From contig NZ_JADNRN010000003.1 in assembly GCF_015595035.1 (NCBI RefSeq), positions 1-64,000 on the forward strand: DNA of 64,000 bases, in the 5' to 3' direction. The position numbers were made by a program, and so were the translations under genes. Every line of letters begins with the position of its first letter. The first letter of the stretch is position 1. This DNA comes from Marinibium conchae (GTDB lineage Bacteria > Pseudomonadota > Gammaproteobacteria > Enterobacterales > Alteromonadaceae). Of this stretch, positions 1 through 12,000 are shown piece after piece. The notes under the pieces are model-generated. The model was not told where the DNA came from. It did no database searches and saw only the letters and a list, made by a program, of their open reading frames with translations.

Positions 1-139
1 ATGCTTGAGCGTCACCGCCGTAAGTCTTTGCTAATACCGACGTGATTGCCGCTGTAAGAGTTGTTTTACCGTGGTCAACGTGGCCGATAGTACCAACGTT
101 TACGTGTGGTTTATTACGTTCAAACTTCTGCTTTGCCAT
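1..139 (-). CDS. tuf: Elongation factor Tu, N-terminal fragment (cut by window edge)
   Basis: Only the first 46 codons lie in the window; the gene runs off the left edge. The reading begins [20 protein letters not shown] and continues into GHVDHGKT (about residues 19-26), the P-loop of the translational GTPase that delivers aminoacyl-tRNA to the ribosome. It follows fusA on the same strand with an 81-bp gap, the normal last position of the str operon (rpsL-rpsG-fusA-tuf). Recognition is secure; length and integrity cannot be judged. Confidence 0.97.
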   Translation of the reverse strand, partial: MAKQKFERNKPHVNVGTIGHVDHGKTTLTAAITSVLAKTYGGDAQA

Positions 140-220
140 TTTCTTTATTTCCTAAGTTTTGTATTCGTACCAATATTGGAGTGAATTAACTTCTATAGTT
201 TAAATTAAAATTAAAATTGT

Positions 221-2323
221 TTACATACGAAAATCGACTATTGCCTTGGTGACATTACTCGGTGCTTCCGCATATTTGTAAAATTCCATTGAGTATGACG
301 CCCGACCTTGCGTTGCAGAACGCAAAGCGGTGGCATATCCAAACATTTCAGAAAGCGGTACTTTAGCACGCACAATCTTAATGCCTGCTACACCCTCTTC
401 CATACCTTCAATTATCCCTCGACGGCGGTTTAGGTCTCCGACCACATCACCCATCCAATCTTCAGGAGTAGTTACTTCAACCTGCATAGTCGGTTCAAGC
501 AACACTGGATCAGCTTCCGCCGAACCATTTTTGAAACCCATCGAAGCAGCAATTTTAAACGCCATTTCAGAAGAGTCAACATCGTGGTAAGAACCATCGA
601 GTAAGGTTACTTTGACATCAAGTACAGGATAACCGGCTAACACACCGTTCATCATCTGTTCTTCAATGCCTTTATCAACCGCTGGTATAAATTCTTTTGG
701 TACTGAGCCACCAACGATTTCATTTACGAATTCATAGCCTGCGCCTTCTTCGTTTGGCTCAATGCGCAAACAAACATGACCATATTGGCCTTTGCCGCCA
801 GACTGACGAATGAATTTACCTTCTGTTTCAACTGTCTTACGAATAGTTTCGCGATAAGCAACCTGAGGGTTACCTACGTTACACTCAACGTTAAATTCGC
901 GCTTCATGCGATCAACGATGATATCAAGATGCAACTCACCCATGCCAGAGATAATAGTTTGGCCGGTTTCTTCATCTGTTTTCACTTTGAAAGAAGGATC
1001 TTCGGCAGTTAGCTTACTCAATGCAATACCCATTCTTTCTTGATCTGCTGTTGATTTTGGCTCAACTGCAATTGAAATAACAGGATCTGGGAAGTCCATC
1101 TTTTCTAGCGTTATAATACTTTTCGGATCACACAGAGTTTCACCTGTTGTGACATCCTTTAGGCCTATTGCTGCTGCAATATCACCAGCACGAACTTCTT
1201 TTAGTTCAGCGCGGTCGTTAGCGTGCATTTGCACCATTCGACCTACACGCTCTTTTTTACCCTTTATCGGATTATAGACCATGTCGCCCGTTTTGATGAC
1301 ACCCGAATAACAACGGAAGAATGTTAGCGTACCCACAAATGGGTCGGTAGCAATTTTAAATGCCAATGCTGCAAATGGCGCGTCGTCATTTGCTTCGCGA
1401 GTTGACTCTGTTTCGTCATTATCGTCGAGTATGCCCTTAATAGCTGGCACTTCGCTTGGTGCAGGTAGATACTCAACTACTGCGTCAAGCACTGCTTGCA
1501 CGCCTTTGTTTTTAAAAGCAGAACCACAAGTAGCTAACACTATCTCGTTATTCAAGGTACGAGTTCGTAAACCTTCTTTTATTTCTGCTTCTGATAATTC
1601 TTCGCCGCCTAGGTATTTCTCCATTAGGTCGTCGTTGGCTTCTGCCGCGGCTTCTACCATTTCGGTACGATATTGCTCTGCGGTGTCAACATATTCGGCA
1701 GGAATGTCTTCGTATGTAAAGGTAGCCCCTTTATCGGCTGCATTCCAGTTTATCGACTTCATTTTGATAAGGTCGATCACGCCTTTAAATTCTTCTTCTG
1801 CACCCATGTTTATTTGAATAGGAACACAGTTTGCGCCCAAACGTTTGCGAATTTGATTCACAACACGCTCGAAATCCGCGCCTGCACGGTCCATTTTATT
1901 AACGAACACCATGCGTGGTACTTTGTATTTGTCGGCTTGACGCCATACCGTTTCAGATTGAGGCTCTACACCAGAGGAGCCACAAAATACAACAACGGCA
2001 CCATCCAATACTCGTAATGAACGCTCTACCTCGATGGTGAAGTCAACGTGCCCTGGAGTATCAATGATATTAATGCGATGTTGCTCAAATTGCTGCTGCA
2101 TACCAGACCAAAAACAGGTGGTTGCTGCAGACGTGATAGTAATACCGCGCTCCTGCTCTTGCTCCATCCAGTCCATCGTGGCTGCGCCATCATGAACTTC
2201 ACCGATTTTGTGTGAAATACCGGTGTAGAATAGAACACGCTCAGTCGTCGTGGTTTTACCCGCGTCAACGTGTGCAACAATTCCGATGTTGCGATAGCGT
2301 TCGATAGGAGTGTTACGTGGCAT
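221..2323 (-). CDS. fusA: Elongation factor G
   Basis: 700-residue translocation GTPase that moves tRNA and mRNA through the ribosome and, with RRF, recycles ribosomes. The P-loop AHVDAGKTT is at about residues 17-25, DTPGH near 90 and NKMD near 143, followed by the domain II-V region typical of full-length EF-G. The start [15 protein letters not shown] matches the family, and length is within a few residues of the E. coli protein. It lies between rpsG and tuf in str-operon order. A terminator-like hairpin precedes it in the rpsG-fusA gap. No second fusA-like gene is in the window. Confidence 0.98.
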   Translation of the reverse strand: MPRNTPIERYRNIGIVAHVDAGKTTTTERVLFYTGISHKIGEVHDGAATMDWMEQEQERGITITSAATTCFWSGMQQQFEQHRINIIDTPGHVDFTIEVERSLRVLDGAVVVFCGSSGVEPQSETVWRQADKYKVPRMVFVNKMDRAGADFERVVNQIRKRLGANCVPIQINMGAEEEFKGVIDLIKMKSINWNAADKGATFTYEDIPAEYVDTAEQYRTEMVEAAAEANDDLMEKYLGGEELSEAEIKEGLRTRTLNNEIVLATCGSAFKNKGVQAVLDAVVEYLPAPSEVPAIKGILDDNDETESTREANDDAPFAALAFKIATDPFVGTLTFFRCYSGVIKTGDMVYNPIKGKKERVGRMVQMHANDRAELKEVRAGDIAAAIGLKDVTTGETLCDPKSIITLEKMDFPDPVISIAVEPKSTADQERMGIALSKLTAEDPSFKVKTDEETGQTIISGMGELHLDIIVDRMKREFNVECNVGNPQVAYRETIRKTVETEGKFIRQSGGKGQYGHVCLRIEPNEEGAGYEFVNEIVGGSVPKEFIPAVDKGIEEQMMNGVLAGYPVLDVKVTLLDGSYHDVDSSEMAFKIAASMGFKNGSAEADPVLLEPTMQVEVTTPEDWMGDVVGDLNRRRGIIEGMEEGVAGIKIVRAKVPLSEMFGYATALRSATQGRASYSMEFYKYAEAPSNVTKAIVDFRM

Positions 2324-2347
2324 ACTTCTCTCTATTGTCTGTTGTAA

Positions 2348-2380
2348 ATAAAAGGGGTCGGCGCTAAAAACGGCCGACCC
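2348..2380 (-). terminator. Terminator-like hairpin between rpsG and fusA
   Basis: Read on the minus strand, GGGTCGGC and GCCGACCC form an 8-bp GC-rich stem around an A/T-rich loop, directly followed by CCTTTTATTT. This looks like an intrinsic terminator or attenuator inside the str operon. It could reduce transcription from the ribosomal protein genes into fusA-tuf. The function is inferred from shape only. Confidence 0.5.
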
Positions 2381-2424
2381 ACATCAGATCTTGATAAGGC
2401 TTGCGAGCAAACCTTAAAACAAGA

Positions 2425-2895
2425 CTACCAACGGTAATGAGCAAATGCTTTGTTAGCTTCTGCCATGCGGTGAACGTCTTCACGTTTCTTAACCGCACTA
2501 CCTTTGTTGTCTTGTGCATCTAACATCTCAGCTGCTAAACGTTGTGCCATGGATTTCTCACCACGCTTACGTGCCGCATCAACCATCCAACGCATACCAA
2601 GAGCATTACGACGAACTGGACGAACTTCTACAGGTACTTGGTACGTAGAACCACCAACACGACGAGATTTAACCTCGACTGTAGGGCGGATGTTCTCTAG
2701 TGCGTCTTCAAACACTTCTAGGTGTGGTTTGCTGGTTTTTTCAGCAACAATATCAAGGGCACCGTAAACGATTTTTTCAGCGGTGGACTTCTTGCCGTCG
2801 AGCATTACGACATTCATGAACTTAGCAAGCAACTGTGATCCGAACTTAGGATCTGGTAGGATTTTTCTTTGACCTACGACTCTTCTTCTTGGCAT
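2425..2895 (-). CDS. rpsG: 30S ribosomal protein S7
   Basis: 156-residue primary 16S rRNA-binding protein of the small-subunit head. The start [20 protein letters not shown] and the internal [16 protein letters not shown] (about residues 78-93) are S7 signatures, and the length equals the common 156-residue form. It lies 73 bp downstream of rpsL in the str operon. In E. coli S7 represses translation of the operon through the rpsL-rpsG spacer. Whether the spacer here folds the same way was not established. Confidence 0.98.
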   Translation of the reverse strand: MPRRRVVGQRKILPDPKFGSQLLAKFMNVVMLDGKKSTAEKIVYGALDIVAEKTSKPHLEVFEDALENIRPTVEVKSRRVGGSTYQVPVEVRPVRRNALGMRWMVDAARKRGEKSMAQRLAAEMLDAQDNKGSAVKKREDVHRMAEANKAFAHYRW

Positions 2896-2968
2896 CTTAA
2901 TTCTCCGTGGAATTCAGGTATAACCCAAAACTCTAATTTAATAGTTTGGCCTTACTAACGGAGAACCG

Positions 2969-3343
2969 TTAAGACTTAGGCCTTTTCGCGCCGTACTTAG
3001 AACGGGCTTGTCTACGATCGTTAACGCCAGCGCAATCCAATGTACCGCGAACTGTGTGATAACGAACACCTGGTAAATCTTTTACACGACCACCGCGGAT
3101 AAGTACCACGCTGTGCTCTTGTAAGTTGTGACCTTCACCACCAATGTATGAAGACACTTCAAAACCGTTTGTTAAGCGAACACGACATACTTTACGTAGT
3201 GCAGAGTTCGGCTTCTTTGGCGTAGTTGTATATACACGAGTACATACACCACGACGTTGTGGGCAGGCTTGTAAAGCAGCTACGTTCGATTTCTCGACCG
3301 GCTTTTTACGTGGCTTGCGCACTAACTGGTTAACTGTTGCCAT
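2969..3343 (-). CDS. rpsL: 30S ribosomal protein S12
   Basis: 124-residue decoding-centre protein. The segment [18 protein letters not shown], about residues 39-56, contains the lysine (K43 in E. coli numbering) altered in streptomycin-resistant mutants; here it is the sensitive wild-type residue. [16 protein letters not shown] follows further on. It is the first gene of the str operon and has a promoter-like sequence about 200 bp upstream. Its usual neighbour rpoC is separated from it by an inserted gene for an exported protein. Confidence 0.98.
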   Translation of the reverse strand: MATVNQLVRKPRKKPVEKSNVAALQACPQRRGVCTRVYTTTPKKPNSALRKVCRVRLTNGFEVSSYIGGEGHNLQEHSVVLIRGGRVKDLPGVRYHTVRGTLDCAGVNDRRQARSKYGAKRPKS

Positions 3344-3544
3344 TAACTAGCTCCTGATTAAAAAATATATTCTCATTACAAACTTTACGAAAGTATTTAG
3401 TTTGCACGAGTTCTGTTACAGATTTACTTTATAAACAAAATAAATCTGCTGCTCTTTTCCCCTTAAATACCAAGTGCTTACATTAGCATGCACATAACCT
3501 AGCTTATAAAAAACAAAGACTTTGGCAAATTCGGGTCGCGGAAT

Positions 3545-3571
3545 GGTATAGATCAAAGATGGGAATGTCAA
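3545..3571 (-). promoter_or_regulatory. Candidate promoter of rpsL-rpsG-fusA-tuf
   Basis: On the minus strand a perfect TTGACA (3566-3571) is followed after 15 bases by TATACC (3545-3550), then CCGCGACCCG, a GC-rich discriminator of the type seen at stringently controlled ribosomal promoters. The spacer is shorter than the ideal 17, so the exact -10 may be shifted. It would leave a leader of about 200 bases before rpsL, which I cannot assign further. Confidence 0.5.
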
Positions 3572-3637
3572 GTGTGACGGGCGCTAAAAAGGTGTAAGGC
3601 TTTCAAATCTAACGCGCTATAATTACCTAATACGCAC

Positions 3638-4537
3638 TTACTCTGATGAATACTGGATTGCTAAAATATCTATCACTTTTTGTACACAATCATTTTTTGT
3701 TAGGAGTAATTTCCCCTTAATATCTTGCAGCTTTAAACTTTCAATATAACTAGGAACCGTTAAATAAGCACTTGCTAGTAAGAGGTCTGCGGTATGATAA
3801 GCGGCAACAGGTATGTCGGCTTCATTCAGAGAAATATAATTATTGTCAGCTCTGTAACTATCAACTCGAATCGATAATAAGCTTGTTTGTTTCGCAATCG
3901 CCTGGTAATCATTCTCAGAAATAACTTGGCTATGATGCAATGTTGTAGGGTAGCCATTTGATAAGGTGAATTCCAGGTAGTTCGTTAACACCTGATTGTC
4001 AAGCCGTTGATTCCCATAAGCTACATAGGACAGGGCTTTTATGATGTGTTCTTTGATCGTAGACGTCACATCTTTTTCAATTTCGAGTTTTACTTTGGCT
4101 GAAATGAGCTCAAAGCGCATCAAATAACTCAAAGCGACACCAGTATGCCCTTGTAGCACGAGCTGTTCAGCTACTGGATATTGATCCTCTACATCAGCAT
4201 CTGGGCGTTGCAAAAGTGAAATCATTGCAGGAGTAACGTCATCCTTTACATGGGCCAACAATCGCTCTAATGGCATATCTTTAAAGGGTTCAACTTGCGC
4301 TGAATTAGCTAATATTTGTAAGTTGTGTTCACTGTTTTCATTTGAAAAAGTCGCGTGTCCCAGTTGAAAATGCCAGTCTGCTGTATCTTTGATCGTTTGG
4401 GCTAAATCTATGTCTGCAATGGATTCAGCAATACAAGTGTATGAATGACGCTCTAGTTTTTCATCTAGCTGAACATCGTCACCTAATGCGGGTAAAGCTC
4501 CATATAATAGGACACTCAATAAAAGTGAAGAAAACAA
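3638..4537 (-). CDS. Predicted exported protein of unknown function inserted between rpoC and rpsL
   Basis: I do not recognise the family. A TTG start at 4535-4537 is chosen because AAGGAG (4543-4548) sits six bases upstream and because it puts a hydrophobic segment, FSSLLLSVLLYGALPALG, right at the N-terminus. That reads as a signal peptide, so the mature protein of about 280 residues is probably periplasmic. An upstream in-frame TTG at 4561 lacks a ribosome site. The mature part is acidic and helical-looking with two cysteines (TCIAESIAD near the start, NDCVQKV near the end) that could pair. It sits after the rpoC terminator and before the rpsL promoter, so it is an independent unit in a block where rpoC and rpsL are normally adjacent. 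Confidence 0.75.
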   Translation of the reverse strand: MFSSLLLSVLLYGALPALGDDVQLDEKLERHSYTCIAESIADIDLAQTIKDTADWHFQLGHATFSNENSEHNLQILANSAQVEPFKDMPLERLLAHVKDDVTPAMISLLQRPDADVEDQYPVAEQLVLQGHTGVALSYLMRFELISAKVKLEIEKDVTSTIKEHIIKALSYVAYGNQRLDNQVLTNYLEFTLSNGYPTTLHHSQVISENDYQAIAKQTSLLSIRVDSYRADNNYISLNEADIPVAAYHTADLLLASAYLTVPSYIESLKLQDIKGKLLLTKNDCVQKVIDILAIQYSSE

Positions 4538-4702
4538 TTTACTCTCCTTAAATTCCAACAATCCTGTTTATTGATACGACAAACAAGCACTCATGTCCAG
4601 TCTAAACTTCCTATGACTCGAATCAACAGCTTAAGGAGAATAGTCAAAGCTTTCAAATAGACTAAACCCAATATTTTGACTAGACGGTTTACATAACGCT
4701 TA

Positions 4703-4744
4703 TAAAAAACAAAACGGGGAGCCACTTTCGTGAGCTCCCCGTTT
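4703..4744 (-). terminator. Rho-independent terminator after rpoC
   Basis: On the minus strand AACGGGGAGC and GCTCCCCGTT form a 10-bp stem around a TCACGAAAGTG loop, followed by TTGTTTTTT. It lies about 35 bp past the rpoC stop and ends the rpoBC transcript before the exported-protein gene. Confidence 0.9.
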
Positions 4745-4779
4745 CTATTCTTTCTATAAAGCTTTCGCCTTAAGTTGAC

Positions 4780-7700
4780 TTACTCAGCGCTGTCATCGCC
4801 AGCGTTTAGCAATTCAGAGATTGCTTGAGCAGCTTCATCAGCAGCCATTGATGGCTCTACCGATTCTTGCAACTGAGCAGCTTTGCGTGCAGCACGTTTT
4901 TGATGATACGCAAAACCAGTACCTGCTGGGATTAAGCGACCAACAATAACGTTCTCTTTCAAGCCACGTAAATCATCTTCTTTACCTTGTACTGCTGCTT
5001 CCGTAAGAACACGTGTCGTCTCTTGGAAAGAAGCTGCCGAGATAAATGACTCAGTAGATAGTGATGCTTTAGTAATACCTAACAGCTGTGTCTCGTATGC
5101 TGCTGGAACCTTACCTTGCTTCTCGATTTCACGGTTGGCGATTTTAACTTGAGAAACCTCAAGTTGCTCACCCACTAGGAATTGAGTATCACCTGAATGC
5201 GTGATTACGCACTTACGAAGCATCTGACGTATTACCACTTCAATGTGCTTATCGTTAATTTTTACACCTTGTAAACGGTATACTTCTTGTACTTCGTTCA
5301 CGATGTAATTAGAAACGGCACTGATGCCTCTTAAACGTAAGATATCGTGTGGCGACTCTGGGCCGTCTGCGATAACTTCACCTTTCTCGACTGATTCACC
5401 TTCAAATACGTTAAGGTTACGCCATTTCGGGATCATCTCTTCGTAATGACCTGCGTCATTCGTCAAGCTTGTATCTTCACCCGGCTTCGGAGTAATGGTT
5501 AAACGCTTCTTGCCTTTAGTCTCTTTACCGAAACCAATGACACCAGAGATTTCAGCTAAGATGGCAGGCTCTTTAGGCTTACGTGCTTCGAACAAGTCTG
5601 CAACGCGCGGTAGACCACCAGTAATATCACGTGTCTTCGAACTCTCTTGAGGAATACGTGCTAGTACATCACCTTCTTTTGCTACCTTGCCGTCAGCTGC
5701 TTCAATTGAAGTAAAGCTTGGTAAGCGGATTTCTTGAAGACCAAACTCGTCATTTTCAAGAATAAGCTTAGGCTCTTTTGCATTCGCTTTAGCAAGATCT
5801 TTAACTACAATACGAGTCAAACCTGTCAACTCATCCTGTTGCATCTCAGTGTTGGTATCGTCGATGTCAGCGAAGGTAATCTTCGACTCACGTTCAGTAA
5901 CGATTGGATGCGAATGCGGATCCCAGTTAGCAACAACGTCGCCAGCATTGATTGATGCACCGTCATCTACGCTTAATACTGCACCGTATGGTACTTTATA
6001 GCGCTCTTTCTCACGGCCTTGATCATCAATAACAGTCAGCTCAGTTGAGCGTGAAATGATAACCACTTTCTTATCAGTATTGCGCACGAACTTAGCGTTA
6101 GAGAACTTCAAGGTACCGGTTGTCTTAACTTGTACGTTGTTCTCAGCTGTTGCTCTTGATGCTGCACCACCGATGTGGAAAGTACGCATCGTAAGCTGTG
6201 TTCCTGGCTCACCGATAGATTGTGCTGCGATAACACCAACAGACTCACCAGAACCAACCATGTGACCACGGGCAAGGTCTCGACCGTAACACTTAGCACA
6301 AACACCGAAGTCGTTGTCACAAGTGATTACAGAGCGAACCATGATTTGGTCAACAGAGTTAGACTCAAGCATGTCTACCAAGTGCTCATCAAGAAGTACA
6401 TTACGCTCGACCAATACTTCATCAGTACCAGGCTTCACTACGTCTTCTGCAACAACACGACCGAGTACACGTTCACGCAGGGCCTCAACAACGTCACCAC
6501 CTTCGATTAGCGGCGTCATTTTAACACCTTCGAAAGTACCACAATCATCATTGTTGATAACTAAATCTTGTGCCACGTCAACTAGACGACGAGTTAGGTA
6601 ACCCGAGTTAGCTGTTTTCAGTGCCGTATCGGCCAAACCTTTACGAGCACCGTGAGTAGAGATAAAGTACTGAAGTACGTTTAGACCTTCACGGAAGTTT
6701 GCCGTAATCGGGGTTTCGATGATTGAACCGTCTGGTTTCGCCATCAAACCACGCATACCTGCCAACTGACGAATCTGAGCAGCACTACCACGAGCACCGG
6801 AGTCAGCCATCATGTAAACAGAGTTGAATGAGGCTTGCTCTTCATCTTCACCGTTTTTGTTCTTAACAGTTTCAGTTTTCAAGTTATCCATCATCGCTTT
6901 CGCAACGCTTTCATTGGCCGTTGACCAAATATCGATAACTTTGTTGTAACGCTCACCAGCGGTTACTAGACCTGATTGGAACTGCTCTTGAATTTCAACA
7001 ACTTCTGCTTCTGCAGCGTCGATGATTTCTTTCTTCGCATCTGGAATCACCATATCGTCGATACCAACAGACGCACCCGCGATCATCGCGTAGTGGAAAC
7101 CGGTATACATGATTTGGTCAGCTGCGATAACAGTGTCTTTCAGACCTAGAACACGATAACAAGTGTTCAATAACTGAGAAATTTGTTTCTTGCCCATAGC
7201 CTTGTTGATGATTTCAAAAGGTAGACCTTTTGGCAAAATCAACGAGAAAATAGCACGACCAACAGTGGTATCTGTTAGCGTCACTTTTTCCACTTTAGAG
7301 CCATCTTCAGCAACATCAAATTCTGTGATACGTACTTTAACGCGGGCATGTAGCTCAGCGTTGCCTGTACGATATGCTTTTTCAGCTTCGTGTGGGCTAG
7401 TAAATACCATGTCTTCGCCTAAACCATTAACACGGTCACGCGTAAGGTAGTAAAGACCCAATACAACGTCCTGTGAAGGAACGATGATCGGCTCACCATT
7501 TGCAGGTGAAAGGATGTTGTTGGTAGACATCATTAAGGCACGAGACTCTAATTGAGCTTCGATAGTTAATGGAACGTGAACCGCCATTTGGTCACCATCG
7601 AAGTCGGCGTTATAGGCCGCACATACTAATGGGTGTAATTGAATAGCTTTACCTTCAATTAGGGTTGGTTCAAACGCTTGGATACCTAGTCTGTGAAGTG

Positions 7701-8982
7701 TTGGTGCACGGTTAAGCAACACAGGATGTTCACGAATTACTTCGTCAAGAACGTCCCATACTTCCGGCGCTTCACGTTCTACTAATTTCTTAGCAGCTTT
7801 GATAGTAGTAGCTAAACCACGACCTTCTAATTTTCCATAGATAAAGGGCTTGAATAACTCAAGTGCCATTTTCTTAGGTAGACCACACTGGTGCAAACGC
7901 AATGTTGGACCAACGGTAATTACAGAACGGCCAGAGTAGTCAACACGCTTACCAAGAAGGTTTTGACGGAATCGACCTTGCTTACCTTTAATCATGTCGG
8001 CAAGGGATTTCAATGGACGCTTGTTTGAACCTGTGATTGCACGACCACGACGACCATTATCAAGTAACGCGTCAACAGCTTCTTGAAGCATGCGCTTTTC
8101 GTTACGTACAATGATGTCTGGTGCAGCAAGGTCTAATAGACGCTTCAAACGGTTGTTACGGTTTATCACACGACGATATAAGTCGTTCAAGTCTGATGTC
8201 GCAAAACGACCGCCATCTAGTGGTACTAGAGGACGTAATTCAGGTGGTAATACCGGTAACACAGTTAGGATCATCCATTCTGGCTTGTTACCAGACTGCT
8301 GGAATGATTCTAAAAGTTTCAAACGCTTAGTAATTTTCTTACGCTTAGTTTCAGAGTTAATTGAAGGTAGCTCTTCACGCATTGCAGCAACATCTGCATC
8401 AACGTCAAGTTGCTTAAGCAATTCAAACACTGCTTCAGCACCCATCTTCGCTTCAAACTCGTCACCATGCTCTTCCAAAGAATCTAAATATTCTTCTTCA
8501 GTTAGTAGTTGTCTTGGCTCAAGCTCTGTGTAGCCTGCTTCAGTAACAACATATGATTCAAAGTACAAAACACGTTCGATGTCACGAAGTGTCATGTCTA
8601 GCATTAGGCCGATTCTTGACGGTAATGACTTAAGGAACCAAATATGTGCAACTGGGCTAGCTAGCTCAATGTGACCCATGCGCTCACGACGCACTTTAGT
8701 TAGAGTAACTTCTACGCCACACTTCTCGCAGATAACACCACGATGCTTCAAACGTTTGTACTTTCCGCACAAACATTCATAGTCTTTCACTGGGCCGAAT
8801 ATACGTGCACAGAAAAGACCATCACGCTCAGGCTTGAACGTACGATAGTTTATCGTTTCAGGCTTTTTAACTTCACCAAAAGACCATGAACGAATCATGT
8901 CCGGTGAAGCAAGACCGATCTTGATATTATCGAATTCTTCGGTCTTGTTTTGTTGTTTAATAAACTTTAATAAGTCTTTCAC
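4780..8982 (-). CDS. rpoC: DNA-directed RNA polymerase subunit beta'
   Basis: 1400-residue largest subunit of RNA polymerase. The N-terminal zinc ribbon has the CLCG...CEKCG cysteine pairs (about residues 70-88), the catalytic magnesium loop reads [12 protein letters not shown] (about 458-469), and a second cysteine cluster [11 protein letters not shown] follows near 895. The start [18 protein letters not shown] and overall length are typical of gammaproteobacteria. It is 86 bp downstream of rpoB and followed by a strong terminator. No internal disruption is seen. Confidence 0.99.
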   Translation of the reverse strand: MKDLLKFIKQQNKTEEFDNIKIGLASPDMIRSWSFGEVKKPETINYRTFKPERDGLFCARIFGPVKDYECLCGKYKRLKHRGVICEKCGVEVTLTKVRRERMGHIELASPVAHIWFLKSLPSRIGLMLDMTLRDIERVLYFESYVVTEAGYTELEPRQLLTEEEYLDSLEEHGDEFEAKMGAEAVFELLKQLDVDADVAAMREELPSINSETKRKKITKRLKLLESFQQSGNKPEWMILTVLPVLPPELRPLVPLDGGRFATSDLNDLYRRVINRNNRLKRLLDLAAPDIIVRNEKRMLQEAVDALLDNGRRGRAITGSNKRPLKSLADMIKGKQGRFRQNLLGKRVDYSGRSVITVGPTLRLHQCGLPKKMALELFKPFIYGKLEGRGLATTIKAAKKLVEREAPEVWDVLDEVIREHPVLLNRAPTLHRLGIQAFEPTLIEGKAIQLHPLVCAAYNADFDGDQMAVHVPLTIEAQLESRALMMSTNNILSPANGEPIIVPSQDVVLGLYYLTRDRVNGLGEDMVFTSPHEAEKAYRTGNAELHARVKVRITEFDVAEDGSKVEKVTLTDTTVGRAIFSLILPKGLPFEIINKAMGKKQISQLLNTCYRVLGLKDTVIAADQIMYTGFHYAMIAGASVGIDDMVIPDAKKEIIDAAEAEVVEIQEQFQSGLVTAGERYNKVIDIWSTANESVAKAMMDNLKTETVKNKNGEDEEQASFNSVYMMADSGARGSAAQIRQLAGMRGLMAKPDGSIIETPITANFREGLNVLQYFISTHGARKGLADTALKTANSGYLTRRLVDVAQDLVINNDDCGTFEGVKMTPLIEGGDVVEALRERVLGRVVAEDVVKPGTDEVLVERNVLLDEHLVDMLESNSVDQIMVRSVITCDNDFGVCAKCYGRDLARGHMVGSGESVGVIAAQSIGEPGTQLTMRTFHIGGAASRATAENNVQVKTTGTLKFSNAKFVRNTDKKVVIISRSTELTVIDDQGREKERYKVPYGAVLSVDDGASINAGDVVANWDPHSHPIVTERESKITFADIDDTNTEMQQDELTGLTRIVVKDLAKANAKEPKLILENDEFGLQEIRLPSFTSIEAADGKVAKEGDVLARIPQESSKTRDITGGLPRVADLFEARKPKEPAILAEISGVIGFGKETKGKKRLTITPKPGEDTSLTNDAGHYEEMIPKWRNLNVFEGESVEKGEVIADGPESPHDILRLRGISAVSNYIVNEVQEVYRLQGVKINDKHIEVVIRQMLRKCVITHSGDTQFLVGEQLEVSQVKIANREIEKQGKVPAAYETQLLGITKASLSTESFISAASFQETTRVLTEAAVQGKEDDLRGLKENVIVGRLIPAGTGFAYHQKRAARKAAQLQESVEPSMAADEAAQAISELLNAGDDSAE

Positions 8983-9068
8983 ATTTCTCTCCCAACGGAG
9001 CTATTGTCACGACCCTGAATTCACCAAAGTGAAAACAGGGCCAACCTGTTTATGTTCTAGCTAAGCGC

Positions 9069-12000
9069 TTACTGCTCTTCCAGCTCGATGTTGATGCCCA
9101 AAGAACGGATTTCTTTCAACAATACGTTGAAGGATTCTGGCATGCCAGGCTCCATTCTGTGGTCACCGTCGACGATGTTCTTATACATCTTCGTACGGCC
9201 GTTCACATCATCTGACTTCACAGTTAGCATCTCTTGTAGAGTATACGCAGCACCGTAAGCTTCTAGTGCCCACACTTCCATCTCACCGAAGCGCTGACCA
9301 CCAAACTGTGCTTTACCACCAAGTGGTTGTTGCGTAACCAAGCTGTATGAACCAGTAGAACGTGCATGCATTTTGTCATCAACCAAGTGGTTGAGTTTCA
9401 GCATGTACATATAACCTACTGTAACAGGACGCTCGAACGATCTACCTGTGCGGCCATCAAACAAGGTGATTTGGCCACTTTCAGGAATATCTGCTAGTTT
9501 CAGCATGTCTTTGATTTCAGACTCGCGCGCACCGTCAAATACCGGAGTAGCAACAGGTACACCTTTGCGAAGGTTCTGAGCCAAACGCTTGATTTCGTCA
9601 TCAGAGAAAGTATCAAGGTCAACTTCTTGATGAGATTCACCAAGGTTATATACCTCTTTTAAGAAACTACGCAATTTAGCGACTTCTTCTTGCTCTTTGA
9701 TCATGCGGTCGATCTTCACACCTAAGCCATGGGCTGCCATACCTAAGTGGGTTTCAAGAATCTGACCGATGTTCATACGCGACGGTACACCTAGCGGGTT
9801 CAATACGATATCAACCGGCGTACCGTTTGCATCGTATGGCATATCTTCAACAGGTTGAATTGCTGAGATAACACCCTTGTTACCGTGACGTCCAGCCATT
9901 TTATCACCTGGCTGAATATGACGTTTAACTGCAAGATAAACCTTAACGATTTTCAACACACCAGGTGCTAAGTCATCGCCTTGAGTAATCTTACGGCGTT
10001 TGTTTTCAAATTTCTTATCGAAGTCGTTTTTCACTTCTTCGTACTGCGCGGCACTTTGATCAAGCTCAACTTGTGCGTTCTCATCTTTAAGAACGATATC
10101 GAACCATTTCTCACGAGGAGTGCTGTCGAGTTTCGCTTGGTCAACACCAGACTTAAGTAATAAGTTCTGGGCACGGGCAAAAATACCGTCGGCGAGAATA
10201 CCAAATTCATCACCTAAGTCTTTCTTAACCTGACGCAGTTGCATTTCTTCGATTTCTAACGCGCGTTTGTCTTTTTCAACACCATCGCGAGTAAACACCT
10301 GAACATCAATTACTGTTCCACGTACACTGTTTGGTACACGTAAAGACGTATCTTTAACATCAGATGCTTTTTCACCGAAGATTGCTCTCAGTAGTTTTTC
10401 TTCTGGCGTAAGTTGTGTTTCACCTTTTGGTGTCACTTTACCTACAAGAATGTCGCCACCCTTCACTTCAGCACCGATGTAAACAACACCAGATTCATCT
10501 AGTTTACCTAGAGCAGACTCACCCACGTTCGGGATATCGCCACTGATTTCTTCAGGACCAAGCTTGGTATCGCGAGCAATACAGCTAAGTTCTTGAATGT
10601 GAATAGTCGTGAAACGGTCTTCTTGAGCAACTCGCTCAGAAATAAGGATTGAATCCTCAAAGTTATAACCATTCCAAGGCATGAATGCGATACGCATGTT
10701 TTGACCAAGCGCTAGCTCACCTAAATCTGTTGACGGACCGTCGGCCAGCACGTCACCAGTAACGATAGGGTCGCCTACATTACAAGTTGGTTTTTGGTTA
10801 ATACAAGTATTTTGGTTAGAGCGTGTGTACTTAGTCAGGTTGTAGATATCAATACCGGCTTCACCTGCCGTCATTTCTTCTTCATTTACCTTAACTACGA
10901 TACGGCTAGCGTCAACATAATCGATAACACCGCCACGCTTAGCTACCACAGTTACACCAGAATCAACGGCAACTGTCTTTTCCATACCTGTTCCAACTAA
11001 AGGCTTATCAGCTTTTAGTGTCGGTACGGCTTGACGTTGCATGTTCGATCCCATCAATGCGCGGTTAGCATCATCGTGTTCTAGGAACGGAATGATACTT
11101 GCTGCGACTGAAACAATCTGCTGCGGCGAAACATCCATGTAAGTAATGTCTTGCTTCTGCATTAATGTGGTTTCACCACGGTGACGACAAGGAATGAGGT
11201 CTTCAACCAATTCGTTGTTGTCGCTGAGTAATACGTTTGCCTGTGCAATTGCAAATTGACCCTCTTCAATAGCAGAAAGATAATCGATATCGTCAGTCAC
11301 GACACCATCAACAATTCTACGATAAGGAGTTTCTAAGAAACCAAAGTCATTTGTTCTTGCGAAGCTTGAAAGCGAGTTGATCAAACCAATGTTTGGACCT
11401 TCTGGCGTTTCAATCGGACATACACGACCATAGTGAGTTGGGTGTACATCTCGAACTTCAAAGCCTGCTCTTTCGCGCGTTAAACCACCGGGGCCTAATG
11501 CTGAAATACGACGCTTGTGCGTGACTTCTGAAAGCGGGTTATTCTGATCCATGAACTGAGATAATTGGCTTGAACCAAAGAACTCTTTCACAGCAGCAGA
11601 AATAGGCTTAGCATTTATAAGGTCTTGAGGCATGATGGCATCAAGGTCACCTAAGCTTAAACGCTCTTTAACAGCACGTTCAACACGAACCAATCCTACA
11701 CGGAATTGATTCTCTGCCATTTCGCCCACTGAACGAATACGACGGTTACCTAAGTGATCGATATCATCCACTTCGTCTTTACCGTCACGAATAGTGATAA
11801 GTTGCTTCATTACAGAAACAATATCGTCTTTCGTTAAAGTGCCAGAACCTGTTAGTTCTTCACGGCCCAATCGACGGTTAAACTTCATTCTTCCGACAGC
11901 AGACAAGTCGTATCTGTCTTCAGAGAAGAATAAGTTCTCGAAAAGTGTTTCCGCAGCGTCTTTTGTTGGTGGCTCACCAGGACGCATCATGCGGTAGATC

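Noticed and set aside
5734-8533. Several plus-strand frames across rpoC
   Set aside because: All lie opposite the intact 1400-residue rpoC and show no independent signals.
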